A DNA stretch of 64,000 nt from Lycocorax pyrrhopterus obiensis (GCA_014706295.1 JACSVZ010000007.1:51722975-51786974); one strand, 5' to 3'. Counted from the first letter of the stretch, positions 51,080-64,000 are shown. Notes: a model not told the origin generated them from the letters alone. Numbers and translations: made by a program.

Positions 51080-51100
51080 CTGGTGATCCCTGATCACCAG
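51080..51100. repeat. Perfect 9-bp stem hairpin
   Basis: CTGGTGATC and GATCACCAG pair exactly around a CCT loop. No T-run follows and no RNA gene context is visible, so it is only a structural note. Confidence 0.8.
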
Positions 51101-53278
51101 AGGGCTGTTAGCACATCAGCTGCAGGGAATCAAATGTGGAGGGCTGAAGCTGGGAAAACTATGGTCCGGTATTTGAAACTTTCCTACTAGAAGTAGGAGA
51201 GGTCAACAAAGTCACTGATTGATCTGCTGTCCTTAAAATTATCACCTCTTAGAAGTCCTGGTTCCGTAACATCCCTTCCTAGCCTTTGGTTTATTCTCCT
51301 GGAGCTTGTTTGGGTATAAAAACCAGTGAACATTTATTTTTGTCACTCACAGAGGAGCTAGGACTGTGAACTCACACAAGAGTGGGTTTATTGAGAAAGA
51401 AGTTGCCATTCAAAAGTTGAACTGTGGTTCAACTATTTTGGAGAAACACAAGCAGATGACACAGTGCTTTTCTTCATAGTGAATGTGCTTGATGGCTATT
51501 GCAACAAAACGGAAGATTTATCTAAATGATCATACATGTTCCGGTATCTGTGGGATGAAGTGCGGAAAGAACAAGGGTGTCAAGTGAGACAGGTGAAAAC
51601 GTTTATAAAAGGTGGTACATTTTTTCAAACTAATTCTGTGTCATGAATGAAACTACTCACCTGTACTAGAACATTTTCAAGCAATAAATGAGCACAGTGA
51701 CTGATGCTGAAATCAAAGTGAGGCATCTCTTACTTACACACCCTACCCACACATTTAGTTGGGTTCAGAAACACCAGCCTGATCTCAGTGGTCTGATCTC
51801 AGATCCACTCACCTACTCCCAGCCTTGGAAGGCAGGGCAAATTTGGTAGCTGCTGACTAAGTAAACCATGTGGGAGTATGTCATTGAGACACAGATGGTA
51901 TTAGTCTTCCTAAACTAATGAGAGCTTGGCAATCACGAGGGGGACAGGAACTGGGGGAGTCATGGCTAACCCCAAACAGAGAGGCAGCACTCAGCAGTGG
52001 ATGCCAGGGGAAAGAAATCCAGTTACTGAAGACAGACTTTGTGCAATTTTTGCTTGTTTGTGGGATTAAGTAGTTTGGATTGATTAAAAAATTACTGAAT
52101 CAACACTTCTTTTTTCAAATGACACAGCTCTTTTAAAGAGAAAGTCACAGTCTGCTGGTGTTGTCAATCTCCCCTAGTTTTGCTAAGAGATAAAAGTCAT
52201 GAAGAAGCCAGAACACAGTTTGCAGTAGCATCGACTACCAATTTGGCTGCTCCATAGAAATTGGTTGTTGCACCAGCCAACCTTCCTGATAATTCAATAG
52301 TTCCCTTTGCTGGACACGTTCTGTCCTTTTGATTCTGAGAGGATGGGTTTGATCTTGCGAAATCCAAGTACCTGGTGAGGAACCCGTGGTGATTTCTTGG
52401 ATGTCTGAGGAGGATAGGGGCCCAGATCCTCTTTGCTTTCTGCAGAGCTTAAGTTTCTTTGACTCCAGACTTATTTCCTCATAAAAGCAGACCTGGAGGG
52501 ATGAGTCAACAGCCATTGAGGGCAATGGAGAGATTCTCATCAATTTCGTTGGAGGCTTGCCCAGACTCTAATTAAACAACTAAATGGCCTTCCTAACAAG
52601 GCTGCAAAAAACCCCTAACTAACTGCTTCAGAAATACCTAGAAAATGGAAATGAACAAATTACCCCGGGAAGAGTGGTGGTAATCAGTGATAGGAAAATC
52701 TTTGGAGAAGCTTGAAAGTTTTTTTCAAACATTATTTTTAGCAACCACCCTAGAAATTCCTGACTTTTTTTACATAATTTTGAATTCTGCTCTTGTATTG
52801 TTTATCCCTGCAGTTATCTGCTTTCGAATATGGATGAATCTGCTGATTGAAAATTAAATATAAATATCTATGTGCTTTATATATTTAGTAACAAACACAT
52901 ATACACATATGTACAGTGTATTTGCATTGTTGCCTGGGAACAAAATGCCTATTTTTAGTTAATATCAGGTGATTTTAATTTACAAGAACTACCTTGCCTC
53001 TCAGCATTTTAAAGAGCATACACAGAGGCACCTGCATGCTTCTAACATTTGATGTATCATTAAATATGCCTTCTCACATTTGGCACATAAACCCTGATAA
53101 AGTTTCACCTTTTAACGAAATAAATGACTCAATTAACAAGATGAAAAACAGCAGTGTGGTGGCAGACCCTCTTGGTGGCAAAAAAAAAGGATAAAAAAGA
53201 ATTATCTCAGCAGGGTGTTAATACAAGGAGCGCCACAACACACAGCAGGCACCTGGTTTGAGTGACAGCCACCCAGCA

Positions 53279-53300
53279 AAGCTGACAGATTTGTCAGCTT
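53279..53300. repeat. Perfect 9-bp stem hairpin with TGACAG motifs
   Basis: AAGCTGACA and TGTCAGCTT pair exactly around GATT. A further TGACAG occurs upstream (near 53,261) and a TGACC downstream. TGACAG is the core site of MEIS/TGIF homeodomain proteins, so this could be a clustered binding site; that is inference only. Confidence 0.5.
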
Positions 53301-54965
53301 GCTGACCGCTGGCTTGAGTCTCTCACACCACTCTAGGAATAAATTGTTGCTCAGGAATGGCTGGGCAAGCACTCACTTGTCTCTGTTAATCTAATTGAAT
53401 TTTTTCAAGTTGTTTTCATTTTTATCTGTTCCTCTGTGGCAGCATTCGTTCCTGGAGCAGCAAATTTTGGCACCCTTAGATGACTAACTTCCTCACGGTG
53501 CTTCTGTCTTTTGAAGGAAGGTACAGATACAGATACAGGGCCAAATTCATCTCTTAGCTCCCAGGGCTTGAATGGATACTGAGGTACAACTGGACCTACC
53601 ACAAGGGAAAATTGCCTTTTTTGATGGGACTGGAACTTAGGACATCTGTATTCTGTTTCAACATAAGATCCCAGCTGGCATGGAGCACTGTTCATGCATG
53701 ACATACTCACTATGACCAGAAACCAAGCAGAAAAGAAAATTCAAAAATTGTTATCTCTTTCCTTAAAGTGGACATTAACCTTCATGCCAACATCTGATGT
53801 GCTGTTCGATGGGAAATTAGGAGACCAATATGAATGCATATGGAGAAAGCTGGGACTTTGACTCAAGGACAGTTCAGGATTGTCAGGTATGGAAGACTCT
53901 GCCAATCAGCTTAAAACCTTGCTAAGCAAAGACAGCCTTATCTAAAGAAGAGATGATCAGGAATTGCACAAAATCAATCTGCTGAATATCACAGTTTCTG
54001 AGGTTAGTAGATGCAAAACCACAACTTCTATTGTATAATCAGGCATGTGCCTACATGAATGACATCTTTATAATTGTATGCTGTATCTCTCCATGTGTTG
54101 CATATCATTAAGCACCCAGAATACGTGTAATCAGTCTAGATCTAGGAGCTACCATTTACAAAGTTTTTTTAAAGTATGACATACAAAACTAAATATGTTC
54201 AGGGTTGACGCAATGCTGATCTCCCAAATGCTACCAAAAAAGGGCAGGTTGCTTCTAATAAATCTCTTGAGATATTATATAGCAGTCTTCCTGTTGGATC
54301 TGCTCTGAGATACTGAATTCTGACTGAAGGAGGATGCAACTAAAATAACTTGGTGATAGTTTTTACTTGTGTAAGACAGTTTCACTTGTATCTGTGCATC
54401 AAAGAAGCATTAAAACTTCAGTACTCAAAAGCCTCATTTAATTTCAAATGACAATGCTCCTACTCACATGACAAAACCCTAAGATTAGCTCTTCAGTTCC
54501 CGTGAACAAAGAATATCTATTTTCAAGCTGAGCATTTCATATTATCTTGGTACCAAAATGTATTTGTAATATTCCCCAAGAATGGACAAGTCCAGCACTC
54601 ATTTAACTCAAGGCAAACAGTGTCATGCTATTCTCACAGTTACAGGACTCCACACTGGTTTTCATCTTGACCCTCTGTTGGGACTTTAAAAAGAATAGCT
54701 TTTTACCTTCCTTCTGCTTACAGTGGTGAAGTTCTGCTTTATCTTATGGAACCATTTTCATGAAATCAATAGGGTTGTTTGTTGAAGCAGATGATATTAA
54801 AACAGAATAAACACATACAAGTCTGACCTTCAGCTACATGCTTTCACGATAGTTATAGAGATGATTATTTCTAATATAGATTAGGATTTGCACTGCAAAC
54901 TGTCAAGAAATGTCAGGATAAATAAAGGTATGCATTATTTTCCTGTCTATTCAATAAACTCTGGG

Positions 54966-54989
54966 AAAAAAAAAAAAGAAAAGAAAAGT
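54966..54989. repeat. A12 run with (AAAAG)n
   Basis: Twelve A are followed by GAAAAGAAAAG. It is low-complexity sequence with no recognised retrotransposon body upstream. Confidence 0.85.
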
Positions 54990-57900
54990 GTCTCTTATAT
55001 CCTGAAGTAAATTGGTTTGTATTTGCTTTAACATCCTTATTTCACTGACACCTTGTTTGGAATAAATCTATCAACAAAACATGTGACTAGAAAGTCTGGG
55101 AATATTTCCTTAATTTCCATACAGTACACCTTCGAAAGGTATATAATGACATGTGGAAGGAATTAAATTTGATAGGTCTTTCTCAGGACTATTTGACAGT
55201 AGTACTGAAGAGGAACTTGAGAGTGAAATATGGACAAAAAAAAGGTAAGTCTAGTTCTAAAAATGCCTAGTTTCCAGCACTGACCTAGAAAATCATTTAG
55301 TTCTAGACCTTTTGAATATCTCTTATCATGCTTCAGACTGGATGATATTGAGAGGAATAACCATTTTGCTTTACTACAGATATATTCTTTTTTCCCTTTT
55401 TAAAATTTAAATTTCTTTTTATGATATCCATCTTCAGAGAGAGAAGGAGGGATAAAAAATTGTTGAAGAGACTGCATCTCTTTTCCAGGAGAAGAGAGCA
55501 GTACAAGTCAAGTTCTAATTACTAAATATCAGAATTTTATATTGCACTTCATATGACTTATGTGATTTTGAATTAACAGATATGATACTTTTCCCTGAGT
55601 ATCTGCACAAGCTCTTTTTTCCCTTTTCAATAGCTCTGGACAAAGTTTTGTGGTAAAGGCAGTTGCATATCAATAGCCCTATCCAGGAACTGACACAGTA
55701 CCCTTGCAGTCTGGGGATAGTAGCTCTTAAACAGCAAAAGCAGAAAATGTTATTACACAGAAAATGCAGGTGTTCCTGAAGTTTGTGTGGTACAGAAACC
55801 CTTTTCAAGAAGACAACATTTTCCTAAGCAAATGCTTCCCTTCATAATTCTATTTGCTCTATAATAGATTTGATACTAGGAGAAAGCATCAAGTCCCTTC
55901 AGGTTTGTAACAGTGCCCACAATCAAATGAAGTAAAAGGTGAGTGTGGCTTAGGACAGCTAAGCATTTGCAAACACTGCAGAGAATTAATTCAGCATCAT
56001 GTTCCCTGAGAAACACTATATCTTAAAGCATAGACACACAGCAAAGATGACATATTTCAAAAATCCTATAGTTAGGAGTTATAAATAAATACATTTTAAT
56101 ATACATTTTCACATACACACTCAAGTAAATTAAGAAAAATTATGTGTGTTATTCTGAGAGATGTAATGTTCAGTATCCCTACCCAGAAATGTTTTATTCC
56201 ATACTGAAAAGACACGTGTAATAAAATGGCCTGAAATCCTGGCTCCATGTAAATCAAAGGAAAAACTCCTGTTGTCGTTATTAATGGGCAGCATTCCTTG
56301 TATTTATGCAACTCAGAACATTCCTCAGTAAAAGTTCATTAATGTTTAGCTCACCTGTCCAAATGTGAACAAAAAAATAAGGCACACTTCACCACTGAAT
56401 CACTGCTATTATAGTTGTACATGTACAGTTTTACATCCACCTAATTATTCTCTACACAGAACATAAATTATTGGGAGACAAAAGATGCTACGATCTGTGT
56501 CTGTCTGCCTCTGTGCTTCTGTCTATAAAAAAAATCAGATCACTGTAGATGACTCTCTAGCAAGTATTATATCATTCATATAAAGTGAATTTTGTCTGAT
56601 TTCTTCAGGGGGAATCAAAAAGGCAACGGAAATATCTTTCATGTCTGTTCTTCCTCATTTTGATTAAGTCCTAAAAAGTCAGTTTGGTGCTTTCTTATGC
56701 TTCAAAACATTTTATTTTCAGAAACACCATTCTGATGATTCACTTGGTATACAGAGCCCAGAGCAAGGGACACATGCAGGTCACCATAAATACAGAAGGC
56801 AGATCAGCTGTGCAATGTCCAGTGAATTACACTTCAAGTGACCTTTATGCACAAATGGACAGAAGAAAAAAAGAAAAAAAAACACCAGACTTTTCCAAAA
56901 TTTGCAGAAATTCAGCCTGTGCAGAAAAGGTAAATTCAATGTGAAAACTGCAAGCCATTGTTGATTTGCCAAGCTATACTGGTATTAACTGAAGTGTTAA
57001 ATATCTTATGATATCCTTCAAAATTCTTTGATTTTCGTTCTGCAGAAATTTGGTTGAAATTTTTGCTTATAAGAAACGTAACCTTCATCCATTGTTATAA
57101 GAATCAAACCATGTTCAGGAATTATACATTGTTTTTTCAATTGTGTATGCAAGAAAATAGAAACATGAAACAAAATTCAGCACATGGATGACTAAACCCT
57201 TAATTTATTAGATCGTTTTTGCTCTGATCAAGGGAATAGCTCAAAGAAAAGAGGTCATAAGGACTAGTACTGTTAATATGCAATTGATGAAATCCTCAAA
57301 CACATATTGATCCACTTTTTATTACATTTTTAAACCCTTGACTGTGAATATTTCCCAATAAGACAATAACTATAGCAAATATAATTTGATGTTCTTAATC
57401 ACAGTAGATGTTCTTCCCCCTCTAAAGATCATCACACTGGAGATATTTACATCCAATACACAATGTGAATTTGCCATGGATTGCATTTCATACACGGCCC
57501 TCTTTTTCACATTTGTTTCTTCACGCATATCATCTCTGTATTTGATGCTATCTGTACTAACGCATTTTAGTCACACATGGAAACCCCAAACAAACTTTCC
57601 CAACAATATAAATTGTTACAACAAAAAAAGCATAATAATGCGTTAGACCTCTACTCCCTGAAAAACCTTCACTGCCTTATTCATTACTTAAATAAAAAGA
57701 AAAAGGCAAGTTAACTGTCAGGAGTTTTTTTTCTCAGAGCTGTAGAATTTCACAAGGAATTCAATCTACAGGGAGACTTGGGAATAGCTGGTCGCCCAGA
57801 CAGGCGTGCCTGGGGAAAGTCTTTCTGCTGCTTGTGTTTGACACAGCTTGAGGCGAAGCAGGTTGTATGGGCCTTGACCCAGCAAGGTCATCATTTTGTG

Positions 57901-59844
57901 AGCAATTCTGAGGCCTGACATCTGCTGCCTGGCTTTGAGTACAAACCAGACCCCTCAGCCCAAACACAGCCCCGCCTAAAATAATCCCCCAGCAAGGATC
58001 CTAGGCTTCAGAGAAAAGGCTAAATGGCCCTCTTTTTGTCTGGGTGTCCAGGCTTTTTAGTCCTTCCTCGTCACGTAGCAGAGAGTGGAGAACAAAACCA
58101 TTCCCAGAATGCAGATAAAGGCCATATTCTCACAACTCCACACCATAACTTCTTCACCTCATGTGAGACTCGCATTTACACGCCGGGGCATGGCTTTGGG
58201 AACAAAAAGGAGCAGGCATGCAGTAGCTCAGAGAGAGACATTCTCCTTAAAATGCGTTCAAAATGGTACCTTTTCCTTCACATCTTTTGAAAAAAAATCC
58301 ATTGTACTAAATAAAGCACGTGAGGTATATGTGCTCTTTAAATATTATTAAGAGTGGGTACAAGGAGTGGAAGACCTGATTCTCAGACTTTCTGTTTCTC
58401 CATGGGGGAGAACTGAGAAGAACCTGGTGACCCATACAGAGGTAACTCTAAGCCTTGATTGCCACTTGATTTTTGTTTGTATTGAAAGTCTTTCAGTCAT
58501 TCTGGCAATAGAAAGAAACTGCCAGAGAGTATCTGATAATAGCCTGCTTACAGGGAATCTCCACAAAGCGAAAGTGGTACAAGGACTGTCACTGGCAGGA
58601 CATTTGGAGTTAAATGAAAGCCTGCCTAGAGGACAGGTTATGGCTGTTAGTATCTTTTTCTTAGAATCAAGTCAAAGCACTCCTGTAGTAAATCTATTCT
58701 CATAATAAAGATCAGGGAAGCCTCTGGATTTTTCCACAACACAAATAAATTTTATCTTCTCTTCACCACCACACCTCCGTCTAGCCCCAACCACAAACAA
58801 AAATTAGCTCCAAAACAAAGTGATTCTGAAAAATGTACTTATTTTACAATGCAAAACACACATTCTGTGTATTCCACTCTAACTATGCGGCGCTCTCTCC
58901 CTATGGCAGCTACAATGCTGCATGGCTGCTATGGTGCTTGCTGTACCCCCAGTAGCAAAAGTTATCTATGTCCCAATCTGCTCCCACCATCTTCCCTTTA
59001 CTCAAGTAAACACAACACAGAAGGTGGAATGAAGACCATGGTAAACGTGTCCTACTGCTGCCTTGATCTGTCTGTCTCTTCTTGTCCTTATAGCTCAGTT
59101 CCAGAAGAAACAATCAGAAGAGCCTCCAGCCAGCCTGGATCACCCTTATGCCCCTCTTCCCAGGGAACCACTTGTCCTTGTGAAACCTCAGGTCTAGCAT
59201 CAAACTCACCAGCCACATTCATAAAGCACTAACCTGCCACAGCTGCCTTTTAAATGTGGCAGTGATTGCTGAAAGCATTGGATGGGTAGGAACAGTAACA
59301 TGGTGGGAGACCATGAGCTTATGTGAATCTATTTGGTGGCAGGGAATTATCTAAGGTGAAATATCACCATGAGATCAAAAGATCAAAATCAATCACAAAA
59401 AAAATATAGACAAAAATTGGGTAAATTTCTAAATCTCCAAATGCTTAACAATCTTCAGACAAACCAGTCTTCCAGACAAACAGACTTCCAGCCGAAAATA
59501 AAATTATATTGTTTCAGATTGACATTGATTACTTTATGGAAAGAATTTTGCAACTAGATGAGTGAAAAACTCAAGGATAAAAAAATTAAAGCTCATTATT
59601 TGAATTCTTGGATTAGCTGTTGTCATGGTACATCAAGGGGTGTTGCATTGCATTCACAATATATGACTAAGCCCAAATTTCAGTATTCCTGGTAGTTGTC
59701 TTGGGTCTGATGGGTTCTGCGCACTTAGGTATTTCAGTGATCTGCTATGTAGGATCCCACACTCATTGTGTAGCAAAATCCAGGCCATGGTTGACACCCA
59801 GGTACTAACAATGCTCCAGGGTTATCCCCCTCCCTTCCTGTACA
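54990..59844. other. Unique DNA, no gene seen
   Basis: About 4.9 kb. A more GC-rich stretch at 57,770-58,090 and frames of up to 127 codons (58,849-59,232, plus) occur without recognisable protein features. The 57.77-58.09 kb part might be an unrecognised old insertion, but no terminal motif supports that. Confidence 0.45.
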
Positions 59845-61262
59845 GAGTCACAGAATATGCTGAGTTAGCGGGGATCCACAAGGATCATTGAGTCCAACTC
59901 CTGGACCTGCACAAGACCATCCCCAAGAGTCACACCCTGTGCCTGTAGAGTATTGTCCAGACACTTCTTGAACTCTGCCAGGCTGTGACCACTTCCTGGG
60001 CCTCCTGTTCCAGTGTCCAACCACCCTCTGGATGAAGAATCTTTTTCTAATATCCGGTATAAACATCACCTGACACAACTTCAAGCCATTCTCTCGGGTC
60101 CTGTCACTTACTGAACTTTATATGGTTGGTGATTGCCCAGTCCTCTAATTTGATGAGGCCTCTCTGCAAGGCTTCCCTGCCTTTGAGAGAGTCAACAACT
60201 CCTCCCAGTTTTGTATCATCTGTGAAGCTGCTTAATATCCCTTCCAGTCCTGCATCCAAGACATTTATGAAGATGTTGAAGAGCACAGGGCCAAGGATGG
60301 AGCCCTGCAGAACCCCACTAGTGACAGGTCACCAGTCTGATGTCACCCCATTCACTGTTAACCCTTTGTGCCCGACCCATGAGCCAGTTGCTCATCCATC
60401 ATAAGATGTGTTTATCCAGCTGTGTGCCAGACATTTTGTCCAGAAGGATACAGTGAGAGAGTATCAAAAGCTTTACTGAAATCCAATAAGATTATATCAA
60501 CTGGCTTTCCTCCATCAGCTGGGGCGTTTACCTTGTCATAAAAGGAAATCAGGTTTGATAAGCAGGACTTTCATGTCATGAAGCTGTTCTGGCTGTGACC
60601 AATGACTGTGTTGTCTTTCAGGCATTTTTCAATACCTTGCAGAATAACGTTCTCCATAACTTTACCAGGTACTGAAGTGAGACTGACAGGCCTGTAGTTT
60701 CTACGGTCCTTCTTCCTGCCCTTCTTGAAAATTGGGACAATGTTTGCAATCTTCCAGTCAGCTGGGATCTCTCTGGATTCCCAAGACCACTCAAAAATCA
60801 TCAAGAGTGGCTTTGCAATTACATCAGCCAGCTCTTTGAGGATTCTAGGATGAATCCCATCATGCCCCATAGATTTGTAGGGATCTAAGTGGACCAGCAG
60901 ATCCCACACAAGTTCATGGTCAGCTGGGAGTTGATCATTCTCACAGTCGTGATCCTCCAGCTGAGAGCACTGAGACCCCCTTGGTCCATCATCTGTGTTG
61001 AAGACAGAGGCAAAGAATAAGTTAAACACCTCTGCCTTGTCCCTGTCCCTGTTTGTGAGGTGACCGTCTTCATCCTGTAAAGGGACAACATTCTTTTAAC
61101 GCTGCTGATTGCCATTATATATATTTGAAAAATCTCTTTTAATTGTCCCCCATGTTTCTGGCAGCTTCAACTTCAGCTGAGCTTTGGCTACACAAATTTT
61201 CTCCCTAAAGTGGCAAGCAGCATTTCTGTTCTTCCCATGTGACCTGACCTTGCTTCAACTGG
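59845..61262 (-). mobile_element. CR1 LINE copy with internal deletion
   Basis: The 3' end lies at 59,845 (the minus strand ends ATATTCTGTGACTCT). From 3' to 5' there is first a CR1 3' untranslated region and ORF2 tail (59,848-60,108), with GAGTTGGACTCAATGATCC and the coding trace RKRFFIQRVVGHWNR. Next comes a reverse transcriptase region (60,110-61,100). Last is the segment before the RT (61,100-61,262). The reading goes directly from 'IKFSK', which follows the RT active-site motif, to the ORF2 tail. The CR1 segment normally lying between them (thumb and the YEERLRELGL region) is absent. The junction is near 60,108-60,112 and I estimate about 500 bp lost. The 5' end is truncated near 61,262. 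This is the largest mobile element in the window. Confidence 0.93.
60113..61098 (-). pseudogene. CR1 ORF2 reverse transcriptase remnant
   Basis: ORF2 of CR1 encodes an endonuclease and a reverse transcriptase that copies CR1 RNA at a nicked target. Here only part of the RT is left. The N-terminal RT block (KSMGHDGIHPRILKEL, IVPIFKKGRK, NYRPVSLTSVPGKVMENVIL) reads openly from 61,029 to 60,574. It is interrupted by a TGA at 60,571-60,573, where the family usually has a Gly codon. The same frame then continues through motif A (LDFSKAFDT, about 60,460-60,486) and shifts near 60,450. The metal-binding motif is FTDD at 60,215-60,226, whereas CR1 normally has FADD. An upstream in-frame stop lies at 61,096-61,098. 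The thumb and C-terminal parts are deleted. The copy cannot make an active enzyme. Confidence 0.88.
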
Positions 61263-64000
61263 GCATCTATTGAAAAGTACTTGGTTGGTACATGAAGGTG
61301 TGAGGAGTTAATGGCACGTGGACCCTTCTGAATTCAGCTACTGCAAGTTCCAGTTGTAGGAACTGAGTACACAATATTCCAGGCTATGGGATGCACTAGG
61401 GGGAAATTGGAGCTGCAACAATTTCAATTTAAACAAAAGGGAGAGTTAAATCCCTGAGCTAGTAGGAGAATCCATTAAAAACAACTGTCAGTGAATACTG
61501 ACCATCATTAACAAGATACACTAAGAAAATTCAGTGTAAGGGAAACAGCACTTATGAACACCACTTACTTCCACTGTTATGCTACCATGACTGCCATGAC
61601 AATATTCCTGAAGTTTCAGGAATATTTATTCCTGAGTGCAGTTCTCACCAATGCAATAACTAGCATCTGAAATATGCTTTCAGCTAAGAAAATGCAAATA
61701 ATAAGATTTGACACATGAAAAATAAACTCCAGGGAGGTTCTTTCCTTATCTTCTGCTAATTCTGGGTTTTCAGTGGAGCTTTTCTTGAGGAAAGACTGAG
61801 AGACAAATTAGAAGAGGTATGCAGTGCAGAGAGGGCATCATCATCCCACTGAATGTCGCAAAAGGGCCTATCACAGAAACAGTGGGGTATTGGTCTAGAG
61901 AGGAATGAGTATGTTGAGAGTAAAAAGAGAGAGAACAAGAAAAGAAGAACAGAGAGCACCTGTGAGATGATGGAAACCTTTATAAAACCAGAATTTCTTT
62001 AGTTGACCTATTATTCATAGCAACGAATAACTGTTTGGATAGTAATGCTTAATGTTATAAATTCCTTATTTTTACTCAGAATCTTTAAGACTGGGCAAAA
62101 AAGCTCATCAGAACACCCAGGACAACAAAAATTTTCTAAGAATTGCTTAGGAGTTTCTAGGAATCGTGTGGGACAATATTTCTAATGCCAGCGTATCATC
62201 TATGCACACAGCTATTCACCCCCCAGCACATCTGTCCTTTTGTCCACTTTTTCCCTGGCAGAAAAATCCAACCTGCCCTCAGATTTGCTAGCACAGGACA
62301 CACTGCTTGAATCCTCCCTACTGCTGCATCAGACCCAAACAAGGATCTCCATCATTTTGTTCTATGTCATTTTTATTGAGAATTGTAAATTCTTTAGCCA
62401 ATATCTATTAGTCTTTGGTAAAGGCTCAGGAGAATCAGATGAACAAGATAGAAATTGATAACTAGGATTCCTTTAGTGAAACCATGACAACCCTAATGGA
62501 AGTTGGTCTGTAAATACACTGACCACATTGGTGAGTAGTATATTGGGCTGTAGAACCATTTTTGAACTGCCTGCGTGTGGATTTTATCTCTTCAAGAAAG
62601 ATTTCATTTCAGGAAAATCATTCAATGGTTCCTATAAACAGGCACCTGAATTTAAGTAAAGATAACATCGTTATGAAACCCTGCTATTACAAAAGGATTG
62701 TCATCCAACGTGGGTATTCAGCATTCCTTAAGTATCCAGCACTCCTTTCTATTACTTAAAGCCCTTACGTAGTGTGAGATTCTGCACTTCATGCACAGTG
62801 AGACATACACAGAAGTACAATCACACTGTATCTGTACAAAGAACTCTGAAAATTACATACTTCCTCTCTTATTATGCCACATGCCTTGCCTCTTCAAAGT
62901 TCTTGGGTTTGCTTTCTAAAAGTAACAATTTCATTATGAATTAAGTCTTTCTCTGTACCATGTTGCTACCTAGGCAGGACCCTTCCAACAAAAGTAAAAA
63001 TCAAAATCTTCCAGAATTTTGTTTTCAATCTCTGGACTGCCAACTATGGAAGAAGACCAAGTACTTCTAAATTTTAAATAAAGGGCAAATGAAATTTCAA
63101 TTCACAGAACTTGGAAGTAGGATTTCACTTGAGAAAAGGTAAGAAAGGGCTCCTAAGGCAGTATGTTATGCTTTACTGTTGGAGGCTGGTCAGGAATTTA
63201 AGGGATTGATGTGATTTGCCTCAATCCCACTATCTGAGATAGAGAGATAGAGGGATCAGAGAAATGTAGCTGCCATCTACAGCTTGTTTTCCCTGCCAGG
63301 CCAGGAAAGCGTGATAGCAGAACAAACCAAAATTGTTCTTCTTAACATGACAAGTTCCCTAAAATCAGGATGTGCAATAGTGTGCCTAAGGGGAAAGAGA
63401 AAGAAGAGGGATGCCTAGTCTGACAGAGAATGTTTTCTGAGAGTAATGCCTTCCATCCGTTAACACCATTAACTGCCTATTTCTCTTCCTATCTCTTTCC
63501 CTGGTCTCCCTGGTAGACCAGATAGGCTTACACCAAGGTAACCCTTTTTTTTCCTGTTCCCTGAAAAGCCTGTTCTGTTCAAGTTCCCGGATAACTTCTT
63601 GTTATTCAACCCAGACGTAATTCCTACGTATCTGCATGAGAGGAAGGGCCTTTTCACTATTTAAAGGGTGAAGGAAAGGTTCACTACGCAAGTGCTGAAC
63701 CCTTCTTTCTGTATTTCAGATGTCACTTGATATAGCTGCAGTAATTTTCAAAGTGTTTTGTGGCATTGAGGCGCTTCTGACTTACTAGTGCTATATGATA
63801 TTTTGCCTATCTTTTTGGCAGTTACTGTAATGAACTTCTTTACTAGCTTTAAAAAAAAGTTGACGCTGTACTTATGTTGTGCTTTTCTCAGATTTGCATA
63901 AATAAAAAAATCTTGCTAAGGTTTTTCTGGAAAAAGTAACCTGATAAGATTTTTGTTTTTAAAAAATACTCACTAAAGATTTGTGCTGAAAATAATTATG
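61263..64000. other. AT-rich unique DNA, no gene seen
   Basis: About 2.7 kb at the window end with frames under 75 codons. No repeat, RNA gene or exon was recognised. Confidence 0.5.

Larger units (their letters stand above)
50321..54965. other. Unique DNA with small hairpins, no gene seen
   Basis: About 4.6 kb. Two short perfect hairpins (51,080-51,100 and 53,279-53,300) are annotated separately. The frame at 52,235-52,543 (minus, 102 codons) and others are unremarkable. Confidence 0.5.

Noticed and set aside
57770..58090. Possible LTR or other insertion in a GC-richer stretch
   Set aside because: No paired terminal motifs, promoter or polyadenylation signals in a consistent order.

Overview
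The window looks like a gene-free stretch of bird nuclear DNA, probably from a passerine. It is AT-rich and has no bacterial-style gene packing. It carries CR1 LINE fragments with the bird-typical 3' end built from ATTCTRTG repeats, and a SINE with a tRNA-Ile-like head and a CR1 tail. That SINE design is the one I know from songbirds (TguSINE1). No host protein-coding exon, tRNA gene, rRNA or CpG island could be supported. Every long reading frame is either part of a CR1 element or has no recognisable similarity. The window may be intergenic or lie inside a very large intron; the sequence alone cannot decide.

Layout. 1-7.1 kb: unique AT-rich DNA with a (TAC)n microsatellite and a short foldback repeat. 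7.14-7.46 kb: a very diverged CR1 3' end. 9.0-14.3 kb: a purine-rich tract, a foldback repeat, a CR1 3' fragment on the minus strand, then a probable solo retroviral LTR. 14.3-26.6 kb: mostly unique DNA with an old CR1 end at 19.5 kb, a possible MIR fragment at 22.9 kb and a perfect 40-bp AT palindrome at 23.46 kb. 26.68-26.90 kb: a clear ancient MIR/CORE-SINE. 30-35.1 kb: more degenerate foldback repeats. 39.53-39.68 kb: the tRNA-derived SINE. 42.3 kb: a G15 run beside a palindrome. 43.5-43.7 kb: a locally CpG-bearing stretch with a good TATA box. 44.28-44.44 kb: a CR1 3' end on the plus strand. 45.63-45.82 kb: a small element with 18-bp terminal inverted repeats. 50.2 kb: a possible MIR fragment. 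59.85-61.26 kb: the largest element, a CR1 copy on the minus strand with a broken reverse transcriptase and an internal deletion. 61.3-64 kb: unique AT-rich DNA.

The content is a layered record of retroposition. MIR and the most diverged CR1 are oldest, then foldback repeats and mid-age CR1s, then the CR1 at 60 kb and the SINE. The SINE tail and the 3' end of the 60-kb CR1 share the same terminal sequence design, as expected if that kind of CR1 supplied the machinery that moved the SINE. I found no new functional gene system. The best leads are the inverted-repeat element at 45.6 kb, the family of degenerate palindromes and the internally deleted CR1.
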